Below are positions 16,262 through 25,891 of a DNA stretch of 34,492 bases, piece by piece. The notes beneath the pieces are model-generated. The model had not been told where the DNA came from. It searched no databases and saw nothing but the letters and a program-made list of their open reading frames with translations. Position numbers and translations under genes: made by a program. Every line of letters starts with the position of its first letter. Within the stretch, counting starts at the first letter, position 1. This DNA is from an uncultured Alphaproteobacteria bacterium (GTDB lineage Bacteria; Pseudomonadota; Alphaproteobacteria; RF32; CAG-239): the NCBI GenBank assembly GCA_944393235.1, contig CALXZJ010000013.1, positions 1 through 34,492 on the forward strand, given 5' to 3'.

Positions 16262-19200
16262 TTAAACTTCTTCGTTCAACATTTCAACATTCAGGCACAA
16301 AGATTTCATTTCTTTGACCAAAACGTTAAACGATTCAGGAACGCCGGTGTCAAACGTATCTTCACCGCGGACAATGGCCTCGTAAACCTTGGTGCGGCCG
16401 TTGACGTCATCGGATTTGACCGTCAACATCTCTTGCAAGGTATAAGCCGCGCCGTAAGCTTGCAGCGCCCAAACCTCCATTTCGCCGAAACGTTGACCGC
16501 CGAATTGAGCCTTACCGCCTAACGGCTGTTGGGTAACCAAGCTGTACGGACCGACGGAACGAGCGTGCATCTTTTCATCAACGATGTGGTGCAATTTAAT
16601 CATATAAATGATACCCACCGTCACTTTGCGGTCAAATTTTTCACCGGTGCGACCGTCATAGAGGTCTATCTGACCGGAAGTCGGCAGACCCGCCATTTCC
16701 AACATACGGTTAATATCGTCGCCGCTGGCACCGTCAAAAACCGGTGTCGCCATCGGGATACCGTCTTTCAAGTTGGAAATCATTTCCATCTTTTCCGGCT
16801 CGCTTAAGGTAGCAATTTCGGCTTTATATTGTTTTTCGCCGTAAATTTCTTTCAAGCGGTTGTTTAATTCATCAATCGTCTTTTCGCCGCGTTTATATTG
16901 TTCGCACATTTCGTTTAACTGGCGGCCGAGTTCTTTGGCTGCCCAACCCAAGTGCGTTTCCAAAATTTGCCCGACGTTCATACGGGACGGAACACCCAAC
17001 GGGTTTAAGACGATGTCAACCGGCGTACCGTCGGCCATATACGGCATGTCTTCCAGCGGCAAAACGCGGGAAACCGTACCTTTGTTACCATGACGACCGG
17101 CCATTTTATCACCGGTTTGCATTTTACGCTTGGTGGCGATAAAGACTTTGACCATCTTTAACACACCCGGCAGCAAATCATCGCCGCGTTGAACTTTTTC
17201 CACCTTGTCGTCAAAGTGTTTTTGCACCTTGGCAACGCGGGCATCAAAAGCGGCTGCAAATTCTTCAATCTGCGCCATGATGTTTTCATCTTTAACAACG
17301 ATTTTGCGCCATTGTGCCGACGGGACGGAATCCAACATTTCGGCCGTAATTTTTGACTTCTTGTCAAAGCCTTTCGGCGCATCAACAATCGTTTGACCAA
17401 TGAGCATTTCTTTCAAACGGGCGTCAAAACTCTTGCGGACGATAGCGATTTCATCGTCACGGTCTTTAGCCAGCTGCGAAATTTCCTGCTGTTCAATGGA
17501 AAGCGCACGTTCATCTTTTTCCACACCGCGGCGGGAGAAAACATGAACGTCTACCACCACGCCCTCAATGCCGGGTTGAACACGCAACGACGTATCGCGA
17601 ACATCGCTTGCCTTTTCACCGAAAATCGCACGCAACAATTTTTCTTCCGGCGTGACCGGTGATTCACCTTTCGGGGTGACTTTACCGACCAGAATGTCGC
17701 CGGCCTTAACTTCGGCACCGATATAAACGATACCGGCTTCATCAAGGTTGCGCAAAGCTTCTTCGCCGACGTTGGGGATGTCGCGGGTAATTTCTTCCTG
17801 ACCCAACTTGGTATCGCGCGCCATCACTTCAAATTCTTCAATGTGCAAAGATGTCAAGACATCATCGCGAGAAATGCGCTCGGAAAGTAAAATAGCGTCT
17901 TCGTAGTTCAAACCGTTCCAAGGCATGAACGCCACCAAAACGTTTTTGCCCAAAGCCAGTTCGCCCATATCGGTACACGGTCCGTCGGCAATGATATCGC
18001 CGGCTTTGATTTTGTCGCCGACTTTAACGAGCGGCACCTGATTGATGCAGGTGTTTTGGTTGGAGCGGCGGAATTTTTGCAAGCGGTAAATTTCCACACC
18101 GACGTTGTTGGCTTTATGATCATCGGAGCGGATAACGATACGATTGGCATCAACCGAATCCACCACACCGTCATATTTTGCCACCAGTGTTGCACCCGAA
18201 TCTTTAGCCACGGTTGCTTCAATGCCGGTACCCACCAACGGCGCCTCGCTTCTTAACAACGGCACGCCTTGGCGCTGCATGTTTGAACCCATCAATGCAC
18301 GGTTGGCGTCGTCGTTTTCCAAAAACGGAATAAGAGCGGTTGCAACAGAGACCAACTGTTTGGGCGAAACGTCAATCAAGTTGATTTCCGTGGGCGCGGC
18401 ATAAACAACCTCGCCGGCTTTGCGGCAGGCAATCATATCATTGGCGAAACGTCCGTCTTCGTTAACCTTGGCATTGGCCTCGGCGATGATGTATTTGCTT
18501 TCTTCATCGGCAGAAAGATAAACAACATCTTTGGTTACCACACCGTCAACCACTTTGCGATACGGACATTCAATAAAGCCGTATTTGTTAATGCGGGCAT
18601 AAGTCGCCAAAGAGTTAATCAAACCGATGTTCGGACCTTCCGGCGTTTCAATCGGGCAGATACGACCGTAATGCGTCGGATGCACGTCACGCACTTCAAA
18701 ACCGGCGCGATCACGCGACAAACCGCCGGGACCCAAAGCCGACAAGCGGCGTTTGTGGGTGATTTCCGAAAGCGGGTTGTTTTGATCCATAAATTGCGAC
18801 AGCTGCGAAGAACCGAAGAACTCGCGAATGACCGAGGCTATCGGTTTGGCATTGACCAAATCTTGCGGCTTGACGTTGTTTAAAACTTCGGCGCTCATTT
18901 TTTCACGAATGGCGCGCTCCATACGCAACAAGCCCATACGATATTGGTTTTCCATCAGCTCACCGACTGAACGAACGCGGCGGTTGCCCAAGTGGTCAAT
19001 ATCATCCACTTCACCTTTGCCATCACGCAATTCAATCATGTGTTTGATGATGCGCAAAATATCATCTTTGCGTAACGTGCGATATGTATCCGGAGCCTCT
19101 TCAAACGGAATATCCAAAGCCAAATTCATTTTCACACGGCCGACCGAAGACAGATCGTAACGCTCGTTATCAAAGAACAAAGCTTTAAACAATTGGTAAG

Positions 19201-20428
19201 AAGCATCCAACGTGGCCGGTTCGCCTGGGCGCATCACGCGGTAGATGTCCAACAATGCCTCTTCGCGGCAGTGATTTTTATCAGCTTCCAACGTGTTGCG
19301 GATGTACGGTCCGACATTAACGCCGTCAATATAAAGAATACTCAACTCATTGATTTTGGCGTCGGTAATCTTGTTTAAAACCTCTTCGTTTAATTCGGCG
19401 CCGGCATCGGCAATCACTTCACCGGTTTTGGCATCAACCGCGGCTTTGCCTAAAAACTTGCCGTACAGCTGTTCTTTGGCAACAAGGTAATATTCCAAGC
19501 CGTCTTCAGCTAATTTGGCAGCCGTGCGCGGCGTAATCTTTTTACCCTGTTCCCAAACGGTTTTACCGGTTTTGGCGTTGACCAAATCAAAATCAAACTT
19601 AACGCCTTTCATGCGTTCGGGAATAAACTTAACCTTCCAACCTTTTTTGGCAGCGACATATTCATCGGCTTCATAGAAGTAATTTAAGATTTCTTCTTTA
19701 TCCATGCCTTTGATTTCTTCAGCCGGAACTTTTTCACCGGCTTTGATACGGTCTTCGGTTTCTTTGGAATACAAAGAATACAAAACGGAAGTTACCGGCA
19801 GTTTGCGGCGGCGGTCAATACGGGCATAAATCAGGTCTTTGGCGTCAAATTCAAAATCAAGCCAAGAACCGCGGTAAGGTATCACGCGGGCGGCAAATAA
19901 ATATTTGCCGGAAGACATGGTTTTGCCTTTGTCATGGTCAAAGAACACACCCGGAGAGCGGTGCATCTGGGAGACCACCACACGTTCGGTGCCGTTGAAG
20001 ATAAAGGTGCCTTTGTCGGTCATCAACGGAATATCGCCCATATAGACATCTTGCTCTTTGATGTCATGGATTGATTTGGCACCGGTCGCCTCGTCAATAT
20101 CCCAAACAACCAAACGCAACGTCGCTTTAATCGGCGCGGCATAGGTCATATCGCGCTTGATGCATTCGTCAACGTCATATTTTGGTTCTTCAAGCTCGTA
20201 TTTAACAAATTCAAGCTCGCCGTTGCCGGAAAAATCTTTAATCGGGAAAATTGATTTGAAAACTTCTTCAAGCCCAAACTCGCAGTGTTCGCCATAGGCG
20301 TCAACGTTGTTGATAAAACTGGAATAAGAACCGGTCTGGACTTCAATCAAACTCGGCATATCAATGACAGAGTCAATCTTGCCGAAGTTCTTTCTTACAC
20401 GTTTTTTGCTCGTATAAGATTCCTTCAT
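16262..20428 (-). CDS. rpoB: DNA-directed RNA polymerase subunit beta
   Basis: This 1388-residue protein forms the catalytic core of RNA polymerase with RpoC. The rifampicin pocket ([20 protein letters not shown], then [14 protein letters not shown]) keeps the wild-type Asp, His and Ser residues equivalent to E. coli 516, 526 and 531, so no classic resistance change is present. The following [20 protein letters not shown] block is standard. The ATG at 20428 has AAAAGGAT about 10 bases upstream. It is not preceded by rplL: the upstream side holds a hairpin, a repeat element and a pilin remnant on the other strand, so rpoBC must use a promoter within the approximately 260-440 bases before it. 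Confidence 0.98.
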   Translation of the reverse strand: MKESYTSKKRVRKNFGKIDSVIDMPSLIEVQTGSYSSFINNVDAYGEHCEFGLEEVFKSIFPIKDFSGNGELEFVKYELEEPKYDVDECIKRDMTYAAPIKATLRLVVWDIDEATGAKSIHDIKEQDVYMGDIPLMTDKGTFIFNGTERVVVSQMHRSPGVFFDHDKGKTMSSGKYLFAARVIPYRGSWLDFEFDAKDLIYARIDRRRKLPVTSVLYSLYSKETEDRIKAGEKVPAEEIKGMDKEEILNYFYEADEYVAAKKGWKVKFIPERMKGVKFDFDLVNAKTGKTVWEQGKKITPRTAAKLAEDGLEYYLVAKEQLYGKFLGKAAVDAKTGEVIADAGAELNEEVLNKITDAKINELSILYIDGVNVGPYIRNTLEADKNHCREEALLDIYRVMRPGEPATLDASYQLFKALFFDNERYDLSSVGRVKMNLALDIPFEEAPDTYRTLRKDDILRIIKHMIELRDGKGEVDDIDHLGNRRVRSVGELMENQYRMGLLRMERAIREKMSAEVLNNVKPQDLVNAKPIASVIREFFGSSQLSQFMDQNNPLSEITHKRRLSALGPGGLSRDRAGFEVRDVHPTHYGRICPIETPEGPNIGLINSLATYARINKYGFIECPYRKVVDGVVTKDVVYLSADEESKYIIAEANAKVNEDGRFANDMIACRKAGEVVYAAPTEINLIDVSPKQLVSVATALIPFLENDDANRALMGSNMQRQGVPLLRSEAPLVGTGIEATVAKDSGATLVAKYDGVVDSVDANRIVIRSDDHKANNVGVEIYRLQKFRRSNQNTCINQVPLVKVGDKIKAGDIIADGPCTDMGELALGKNVLVAFMPWNGLNYEDAILLSERISRDDVLTSLHIEEFEVMARDTKLGQEEITRDIPNVGEEALRNLDEAGIVYIGAEVKAGDILVGKVTPKGESPVTPEEKLLRAIFGEKASDVRDTSLRVQPGIEGVVVDVHVFSRRGVEKDERALSIEQQEISQLAKDRDDEIAIVRKSFDARLKEMLIGQTIVDAPKGFDKKSKITAEMLDSVPSAQWRKIVVKDENIMAQIEEFAAAFDARVAKVQKHFDDKVEKVQRGDDLLPGVLKMVKVFIATKRKMQTGDKMAGRHGNKGTVSRVLPLEDMPYMADGTPVDIVLNPLGVPSRMNVGQILETHLGWAAKELGRQLNEMCEQYKRGEKTIDELNNRLKEIYGEKQYKAEIATLSEPEKMEMISNLKDGIPMATPVFDGASGDDINRMLEMAGLPTSGQIDLYDGRTGEKFDRKVTVGIIYMIKLHHIVDEKMHARSVGPYSLVTQQPLGGKAQFGGQRFGEMEVWALQAYGAAYTLQEMLTVKSDDVNGRTKVYEAIVRGEDTFDTGVPESFNVLVKEMKSLCLNVEMLNEEV

Positions 20429-20590
20429 TTTGCTTATATCCTTTTCTTGGTTATGAATTCTGCGGCCATCCTATCGGCATTTTCGGAAGCTGCCCGTTTG
20501 CCAAACCCCGCCGGCAGAAGGTTAATAAAAAAACGTTTTTTTTAATCTGCCGCGCACACGTTTTTATAAGCGCATACGCAAAACACGACC

Positions 20591-20635
20591 GAATCGTCCG
20601 AACCCCTAGGCTTAAAGCCAAACTCGGACAAATTC
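20591..20635 (-). promoter_or_regulatory. Structured element in the rpoB upstream region
   Basis: The stretch 20429-20770 has no gene. It contains the rpoB ribosome site, an A/T-run hairpin candidate around 20525-20545, and this element. GTCCGA (20596-20601) pairs with TCGGAC (20624-20629), extended by GAAT/ATTC, and encloses a smaller palindrome GGCTTAAAGCC. Its sequence resembles part of the dispersed repeat (ACCCCTA...AACTCGGA). It could be an rpoB leader structure or an eroded repeat. I could not settle on an rpoB promoter. Confidence 0.35.
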
Positions 20636-20770
20636 AACCAAATAATTGAAGTAAAACTGCCCGTTTTTTACATTATTTCAGAATAAAATGCAAGCAGAAT
20701 CTGTTGATAAACTGATAAAATTTTCATGCTTTGGTGACAAGGTGTGTGTGGTTGTCGGCTCGTTCCTCTC

Positions 20771-20864
20771 TATCACGCCACCGGCGCGCGATAGTGCGGC
20801 GGTTTGGGCGTCCTTTGGGAGACCCCTAAACTCGCCGACGTTGTCGGCTCATGGGGTGACGAGG
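20771..20864 (+). repeat. Dispersed GC-rich hairpin repeat, copy B (fused to pilin remnant)
   Basis: This contains the 35-base hairpin (20776-20810), with changes from copy A in the loop and at one unpaired base while all paired bases are kept. It then shares GGCGTCCTTTGGGAGACCCC and a later block with copy A. GTTGTCGGCTC occurs both at 20751-20761 and 20840-20850, bracketing the core, so the edges may extend left to about 20730. The GGATAC hairpin of copies A and D is missing. The right edge abuts pilin coding sequence without any spacer. Confidence 0.85.
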
Positions 20865-21422
20865 ATTGGGGCAATTGCCGGTTATTCCAAGGCGATGTTC
20901 AAATATAAACTCAACAAACAGAATGAACAATTAAGTACTCTCATCAACGCCGGTTTGCGTTATGCCGGAACATGGAATTTTACCCAAGATACGATGCTTG
21001 TTCCTTATTTCATCAAACTCGGAGAAATTCCAACAGAAATGACTTCTAATTCTAATGATGTCATTTATGATGTTTTCGGTACAGCCATAAATGCTGCTTA
21101 TACTATTGCTCAAAACGGTTCTCATTATACACAATTTTTCATACGTTTAGATACGACAAAAAACAATACCTACATATCAAGCATCTGTCACAATATCATT
21201 AACACTATTAAAGAATTTCACGACCATGCTAATTTAAAATATGTGTCTACACTTGGGAGCAGTAATGATGGTGGTTTCTTTGCTTACACTTATTATGGTG
21301 ATGCTTATTGTGATGGTACTAATAAGTGTCTGAAAGATATGGATATTGAACAAATAGACAGCTTTTGCCGATATGCTTCCGGAAAAGATAATTCTCACAT
21401 CAAATTGGTATGGACAGAATAA
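20865..21422 (+). pseudogene. Pilin-like gene lacking its 5' end
   Basis: About 185 codons match the body of the other pilin-like genes: GAIAGYSKAMFKYKLNKQ, an IYDVFG block, and YYGDAYC...KCLKDMDIEQI..FC at the C-terminus. The leader, cleavage site and first two thirds of the hydrophobic helix are gone. At the point where the intact genes read GVLSVGAI, this one reads out of repeat copy B (HGVTR|IGAI). The frame stays open back to 20688 through the repeat, but that start has no ribosome site and the product would have no prepilin signal. It is probably a silent remnant or a donor cassette for recombination. A short cytosolic product from an internal ATG cannot be excluded. Confidence 0.7.
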
Positions 21423-21457
21423 ACGAAGCAAATACAATTTTATTTACCATAAAAGCA

Positions 21458-21481
21458 AGCCGCTTGTTTTCAAGCGGCTTA
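21458..21481. terminator. Terminator between pilin remnant and gyrA
   Basis: A perfect 10-bp stem AAGCCGCTTG / CAAGCGGCTT with a TTTT loop. The T-rich side (CTTTTA) is on the minus strand, so it mainly serves gyrA. Confidence 0.8.
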
Positions 21482-21508
21482 ACTCTGTTCTACCATTTTT
21501 AAGCGGGA

Positions 21509-24325
21509 TTATTCATCTTCCGGCGCGGTTTCCGGTTCGTTAACCGTGTCAACCGCGGCTTCGTCCACATCGGCAGCGCTTTCGCCCAAGACCTCGGAAC
21601 CGGTTTCTTCTTCCAACTCCTCGTCATCGCCTTCATCGGCATTGAGCCAGGTAACTGAAACCACGCGTTCGTCCTCGGCGGTGCGGAACAAAATCACCCC
21701 TTGGGTTTTGCGGCCGGCAATGCGGATGTCTTCCACCGGCATACGGATGAGTTTGCCGCCGTCGGTAACCATCATAATCTGATTATCGTTTTCAATCGGG
21801 AACGAGCTGACAACTTCTTTGTTGCGCGCCGACATTTCCATGTTGGCAATGCCCTGCCCGCCGCGGCCGGTTACACGATATTCGTATGATGATGACCGTT
21901 TGCCGTAACCTGAAGAAGTGACGGTTAAAATAAACTCTTCATTTTCCTGCATCGCCTTAAACTGTTCAACATTCAAAACCGAAAGGAGACCGGTTTGTTC
22001 GGGCGAAATCGTCACATCGTCGCCGGTTTCGGTCTGCATATGTTTCAAGGCGGAAGAAACTTTTAAGTATTCATCACGCTGTTCGGAGGTGGCATCCGTA
22101 TGTTTCAACATTGACATGGAAATCACCTCGTCGCCTTCTGCCAGCTTGATACCGCGCACACCGGTGGAGTTGCGGCCGACAAACACGCGAACCTCGGTTA
22201 CGGGGAAACGTATGCACTTGCCGCTCTTGGCTGCCAACATCACATCGTTGGCTTCGGTGCAGAGCATCACATTGACCAGTTTGTCGCCCTCGTCAAGTTT
22301 CATGGCGATTTTGCCGTTGGATTGGACATTAACAAAATCCATCAGCGAGTTGCGGCGGACATTGCCTTGAGCCGTGGCAAACATGATTGACAAATCGCGG
22401 CAATCTGCTTCGTTTTCCGGCAACTTCATTATGGCGGTGATGTTCTCGCCCTCATCAAGCGGCAACAGGTTGATAAACGGCTTGCCTTTGGAGGTCGGCG
22501 ACCCCAACGGCAATTTATAAACTTTCATCTTATAAACCAAACCCTTGGAAGAGAAGAACAATACCGGCGTGTGGGTTGAGGCCACAAACAAACGGGTAAC
22601 AAAGTCTTCTTCCTTGGTCGCCATGCCGGATTTTCCCTTGCCGCCGCGTTTTTGCGCTTTATAGGCGTTGAGCGGCACGCGTTTGATATAGCCGGCTTCG
22701 GTAACGGTTACCACCATTTCTTCACGCTGGATAAGCGATTCAACATCGGTGTCATATTCAATGTCTTCAATTTTAGTCAAACGCGGGGTGGCGTATTCAT
22801 CTTTGACTTCAACCAACTCATCGCGCATGATGCCGTAAAGTTTTTCACGCGAGGCTAAAATGGAAAGATATTCTTTAATATCTTCGCCGAGGCCGGTTAA
22901 TTCTTCATGGATTTTTTCACGCTCCAAACCGGTCAAACGCTGCAGTTTCAAATCCAAAATCGCTTTAGCCTGATCTTCAGACAAACGATAAACTCCGTTT
23001 TCCACCTTGCGATCCGGTTCGTCAATCAGTTTGACCAAAGCTTCAACATCGCCGGCTGGCCACGCTCTGGCAAGCAGCGCGTCTTTAGCCTCCTGCGGGC
23101 TGGGCGCGGTGCGGATTAATTCTATTACCGGATCAAGGTTTTCAACCGCAATCGCCAAACCAACCAACACATGGGCGCGGTCGCGGGCTTTGTTTAATTT
23201 ATAAATCGTGCGGCGACGAATCACCTCTTCACGAAACTCCACAAACGCGGCAATGATTTCCTTTAAGGTCATCATCATCGGGCGACCGTGATTAATCGCC
23301 AACATATTCATGCCGAAGCTCGTTTGCAACGGTGTGTATTTATAAAGCTGATTTAACACCACATCGGCTTGAAAATCTTTTTTGATTTCAATCACCACGC
23401 GCACGCCCTGACGGTCGGACTCGTCGCGGATGTCGGAGATGCCGTCCACCCGTTTTTCTTTGACCAGTTCGGCAATGCGGGTAACAAGCGCGGCTTTGTT
23501 GACTTGATACGGAATCTCATGGACGATGATGGCTTCTTTGTCTTTGCGGATTTCTTCAATCGTGCATTTGGCGCGCATCATCACCGAGCCGCGGCCGGTC
23601 AGATAAGCTGATTTGGCGCCGCCTTGACCCAAAATCAAACCACCGGTCGGGAAATCAGGCCCCGGAACGATATTGACCAGCTCATCGGGCGTGATGTCAG
23701 GATTATCAATATAAGCGCAGCAGGCATCAATCACTTCGCCCAAGTTATGCGGCGGCATGTTGGTTGCCATGCCGACGGCGATACCATTGGAGCCGTTGAC
23801 CAGCAAATTCGGAAAACGTGCCGGCAAAACCGTCGGTTCCTGCACGCTTTCATCATAGTTGGGCATAAAGTCAACCGTGTCGTACTCAATGTCTTCAATC
23901 AGCTTGTGGGCGACCTTGGCAAGTCTGGCTTCGGTATAACGCATAGCCGCGGCGCCGTCGCCGTCCATGGAACCGAAGTTGCCCTGCCCGTCTATCAGCG
24001 GCAGACGCATGGAAAACGGCTGTGCCATGCGCACCATAGCCTCATAAACCGAGCTGTCGCCGTGCGGGTGGTATTTACCCAAAACCTCGCCGACGATACG
24101 GGCAGATTTGCGATAAGGTTTGGTGCAGTCATAGCCGTTTTCATACATCGCATAAATAATACGGCGATGCACCGGTTTTAAGCCGTCGCGGACATCCGGC
24201 AACGCACGGGAAACAATCACGCTCATGGCATAATCAAGATATGAGCGGCGCATTTCCTCGGTAATCATGGTCGGGGTAATGTTCTCGGCCGCGGTCGGCA
24301 CGCCGGCAATTTCGTTTTCTTCCAT
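21509..24325 (-). CDS. gyrA: DNA gyrase subunit A
   Basis: The protein is 938 residues from the ATG at 24325, preceded by AAGGAAA. The longer reading frame to 24364 has no ribosome site. GyrA cuts and rejoins DNA for ATP-driven negative supercoiling in an A2B2 complex. The catalytic tyrosine is Tyr130 ([11 protein letters not shown]). The quinolone region reads [15 protein letters not shown]: the positions equivalent to E. coli 83 and 87 are Ser91 and Glu95. Ser plus an acidic residue is the quinolone-susceptible type. The GyrA box QKRGGKG opens the C-terminal beta-pinwheel, followed by an acidic tail of about 45 residues. gyrB is not in view. Confidence 0.97.
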   Translation of the reverse strand: MEENEIAGVPTAAENITPTMITEEMRRSYLDYAMSVIVSRALPDVRDGLKPVHRRIIYAMYENGYDCTKPYRKSARIVGEVLGKYHPHGDSSVYEAMVRMAQPFSMRLPLIDGQGNFGSMDGDGAAAMRYTEARLAKVAHKLIEDIEYDTVDFMPNYDESVQEPTVLPARFPNLLVNGSNGIAVGMATNMPPHNLGEVIDACCAYIDNPDITPDELVNIVPGPDFPTGGLILGQGGAKSAYLTGRGSVMMRAKCTIEEIRKDKEAIIVHEIPYQVNKAALVTRIAELVKEKRVDGISDIRDESDRQGVRVVIEIKKDFQADVVLNQLYKYTPLQTSFGMNMLAINHGRPMMMTLKEIIAAFVEFREEVIRRRTIYKLNKARDRAHVLVGLAIAVENLDPVIELIRTAPSPQEAKDALLARAWPAGDVEALVKLIDEPDRKVENGVYRLSEDQAKAILDLKLQRLTGLEREKIHEELTGLGEDIKEYLSILASREKLYGIMRDELVEVKDEYATPRLTKIEDIEYDTDVESLIQREEMVVTVTEAGYIKRVPLNAYKAQKRGGKGKSGMATKEEDFVTRLFVASTHTPVLFFSSKGLVYKMKVYKLPLGSPTSKGKPFINLLPLDEGENITAIMKLPENEADCRDLSIMFATAQGNVRRNSLMDFVNVQSNGKIAMKLDEGDKLVNVMLCTEANDVMLAAKSGKCIRFPVTEVRVFVGRNSTGVRGIKLAEGDEVISMSMLKHTDATSEQRDEYLKVSSALKHMQTETGDDVTISPEQTGLLSVLNVEQFKAMQENEEFILTVTSSGYGKRSSSYEYRVTGRGGQGIANMEMSARNKEVVSSFPIENDNQIMMVTDGGKLIRMPVEDIRIAGRKTQGVILFRTAEDERVVSVTWLNADEGDDEELEEETGSEVLGESAADVDEAAVDTVNEPETAPEDE

Positions 24326-24562
24326 AGATTTTTCCTTATATTTTAATTTTTCAACTGCCGGCAATATAGCAAAAATCGCTTTCGGGCAAAAGTTTTTTTT
24401 GAGATTTATACCCAGTATAAAACATCACTTTTTTCTCTATGGGCAAAAAAAGCGCCTTAAAACGGTTTTTGCTCCTTAAAAGTTAACAATTAAAATTAAT
24501 AATCTCGCTTTTTTTGTTTGTTTTCAGGAAAAAATGTGCTAATCCCTATGATAGGAGATGAT

Positions 24563-25018
24563 ATGAGCGAAGAAAACAAAACAACTTTAGTAAACAGATT
24601 ATGGCGGTTGTGCCTGCGGTCACCGGTGAGCGTGCTGGCCATCGTGCTGTTGGCTTATTATGGGTTTTTGGCATTCGTTTTGGGAAAAGATGCATTTTTA
24701 AACAAAACGATTATGCTCGGCATCGTGTTTTTATGGGGCGTGTGGTTCTTTTTAAAAAACATTATCAAAATTCTGTTGATTGTCGCTATCATCGGTTGCG
24801 GCGCATACGGTTGGTATCGTTACGCTAATATGGACCGGATAAAGTGCGAAGAAAGCGGCCGCGAATGGAATGAAACCACCAAAACTTGCGAAGACAAGCT
24901 CACTTTTTGGCAGGAAATTCAAAACAAATGGGAAAAGTTCAAGAAATCTGCCGTTGTTGTGGAAAAAATCTCCGATAAAGAACATACCAAAGATAAAAAA
25001 GATGAAGAAAAGAAATAA
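24563..25018 (+). CDS. Small membrane protein of unknown function
   Basis: The protein is 151 residues from the ATG at 24563, which has AGGAG 8 bases upstream. The in-frame codon at 24518 has no ribosome site. Two to three transmembrane helices lie between about residues 20 and 85, followed by a short loop with KCEESGREWNETTKTCE and a very charged lysine-rich tail ending KDKKDEEKK. The C-x-x-S-G-x-x-W-N-x-x-T-x-x-C pattern suggests a small disulfide or metal loop. I recognise no family. It is divergent from gyrA, and 25019-25137 after it shows no gene and no clear terminator. Confidence 0.65.
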   Translation: MSEENKTTLVNRLWRLCLRSPVSVLAIVLLAYYGFLAFVLGKDAFLNKTIMLGIVFLWGVWFFLKNIIKILLIVAIIGCGAYGWYRYANMDRIKCEESGREWNETTKTCEDKLTFWQEIQNKWEKFKKSAVVVEKISDKEHTKDKKDEEKK

Positions 25019-25137
25019 TAGTTTTGAGAATCCTTATATTTAACTGTTTTAGCATTTTATATGTGTGGTGTTTTTTTATCATGTATTTTAAAAATGCGTA
25101 AGCATTCAAAGTAAAGCTTCTGTCGCACATCACTTTC

Positions 25138-25280
25138 CCGTCACGCCACCAGCGCGCAATGGTGCGGCGGTTAAGGCGTCTGTCGCACGTTTGAGAAGAG
25201 ATGCCTTATCCTCGGCGTTTTCAACACCTCGGAGGCATGACAGAGAAAAAAGGAAGAGATGCCTAATGGCATGACGATAG
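25138..25280 (+). repeat. Dispersed GC-rich hairpin repeat, copy C (divergent form)
   Basis: This is the only recognisable content of 25019-25451. The 35-base hairpin (25144-25178) is present with the outer CGCC/GGCG arms kept. TCTGTCGCAC occurs on both sides (25119-25128 and 25179-25188). After that the copy differs from A, B and D: AAGAGATGCCT occurs twice and GGCATGAC twice, giving small hairpins such as ATGCC-TAAT-GGCAT. No pilin gene is attached. The minus-strand open frame 25171-25437 runs into the repeat, starts at TTG without a ribosome site, and is not accepted as a gene. Confidence 0.75.
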
Positions 25281-25451
25281 ATTGTAAATTATCTGCAAAA
25301 TGCCGATAAATGTTTTTTCTATTATATTTTCCGTTATTGTATTTTCTTTTGAAACACAACACTATAAATAATGCAAAGAACACCACAAATGCAGCCACAT
25401 CAACCATTCCAAAATTGCCATTTGCCAAAGAAAACAATAAGGAGACAACAC

Positions 25452-25477
25452 AAAAAAATCCCCGACAGAGGGATTTT
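25452..25477 (-). terminator. Intrinsic terminator of the 25496 gene
   Basis: On the minus strand, stem AAAATCCC / GGGATTTT with a 7-base loop is followed by a run of seven T. It lies 19 bases after the stop of the small membrane protein gene, and perhaps ends the whole mutL operon. Confidence 0.8.
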
Positions 25478-25495
25478 ATAGGTTACTTCAGGAAA

Positions 25496-25816
25496 TTAAT
25501 TTTCAACGAAACCACCGGATGCGGAAGTTTGTGCAGAAGATGGTTCTTCTTCAAGTTTGGGTGCCGGTTCGGCAGATTTATTTTCGTCTTTATGTTCTTC
25601 AATTTTGTCTTTAGCAGCCTGATAACCGTCTTTAATGGTCTCTTTGGTTGAATCATAGCCATCGCGGATGACACGTTTAGTCCCCTGTGCCACATCGGAA
25701 GAAATTTCCCCAACCGTTGAATCGCGGTTGAACGTACCTTCATAAAAACCGACACCTAACAGATAAATCACAATGATAATCAAGGCGTATAAAAGATATT
25801 TGAGCAATGTTCCCAT
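25496..25816 (-). CDS. Small single-pass membrane protein
   Basis: This 106-residue protein has one N-terminal transmembrane helix (about residues 5-25), then an amphipathic helical stretch with repeated DGYDSTKETIKDGYQAAKDK-type heptads. The tail (about residues 75-106) is acidic, with Pro, Ser and Ala. This resembles YtxH-like or apolipoprotein-like membrane-tethered helices in general design only, and no family is assigned. AAAGGAG lies about 10 bases before the ATG. It follows mutL on the same strand after 75 bases, so read-through transcription is likely. Confidence 0.65.
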   Translation of the reverse strand: MGTLLKYLLYALIIIVIYLLGVGFYEGTFNRDSTVGEISSDVAQGTKRVIRDGYDSTKETIKDGYQAAKDKIEEHKDENKSAEPAPKLEEEPSSAQTSASGGFVEN

Positions 25817-25891
25817 GATAAAAAAACTCCTTTGTTGAAACTGTTTTCAGTGTTTCAGATAATCACAGCTCAAAAAATTTCAAGGCAAGGA

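Noticed and set aside
20688-20864. In-frame 5' extension of the pilin remnant through repeat copy B
   Set aside because: The ATG at 20688 has no ribosome site and the encoded residues come from the repeat. The product would lack a prepilin signal, so I treat it as open by chance.
23990-24075. Quinolone-resistance change in GyrA
   Set aside because: The residues equivalent to E. coli 83 and 87 are Ser and Glu, the susceptible pattern found naturally in other bacteria.
25171-25437. Minus-strand 88-codon open frame with a hydrophobic stretch
   Set aside because: It starts at TTG without a ribosome site, and its last third is read from repeat copy C. A short real gene starting at an internal ATG cannot be fully excluded, but nothing supports it.
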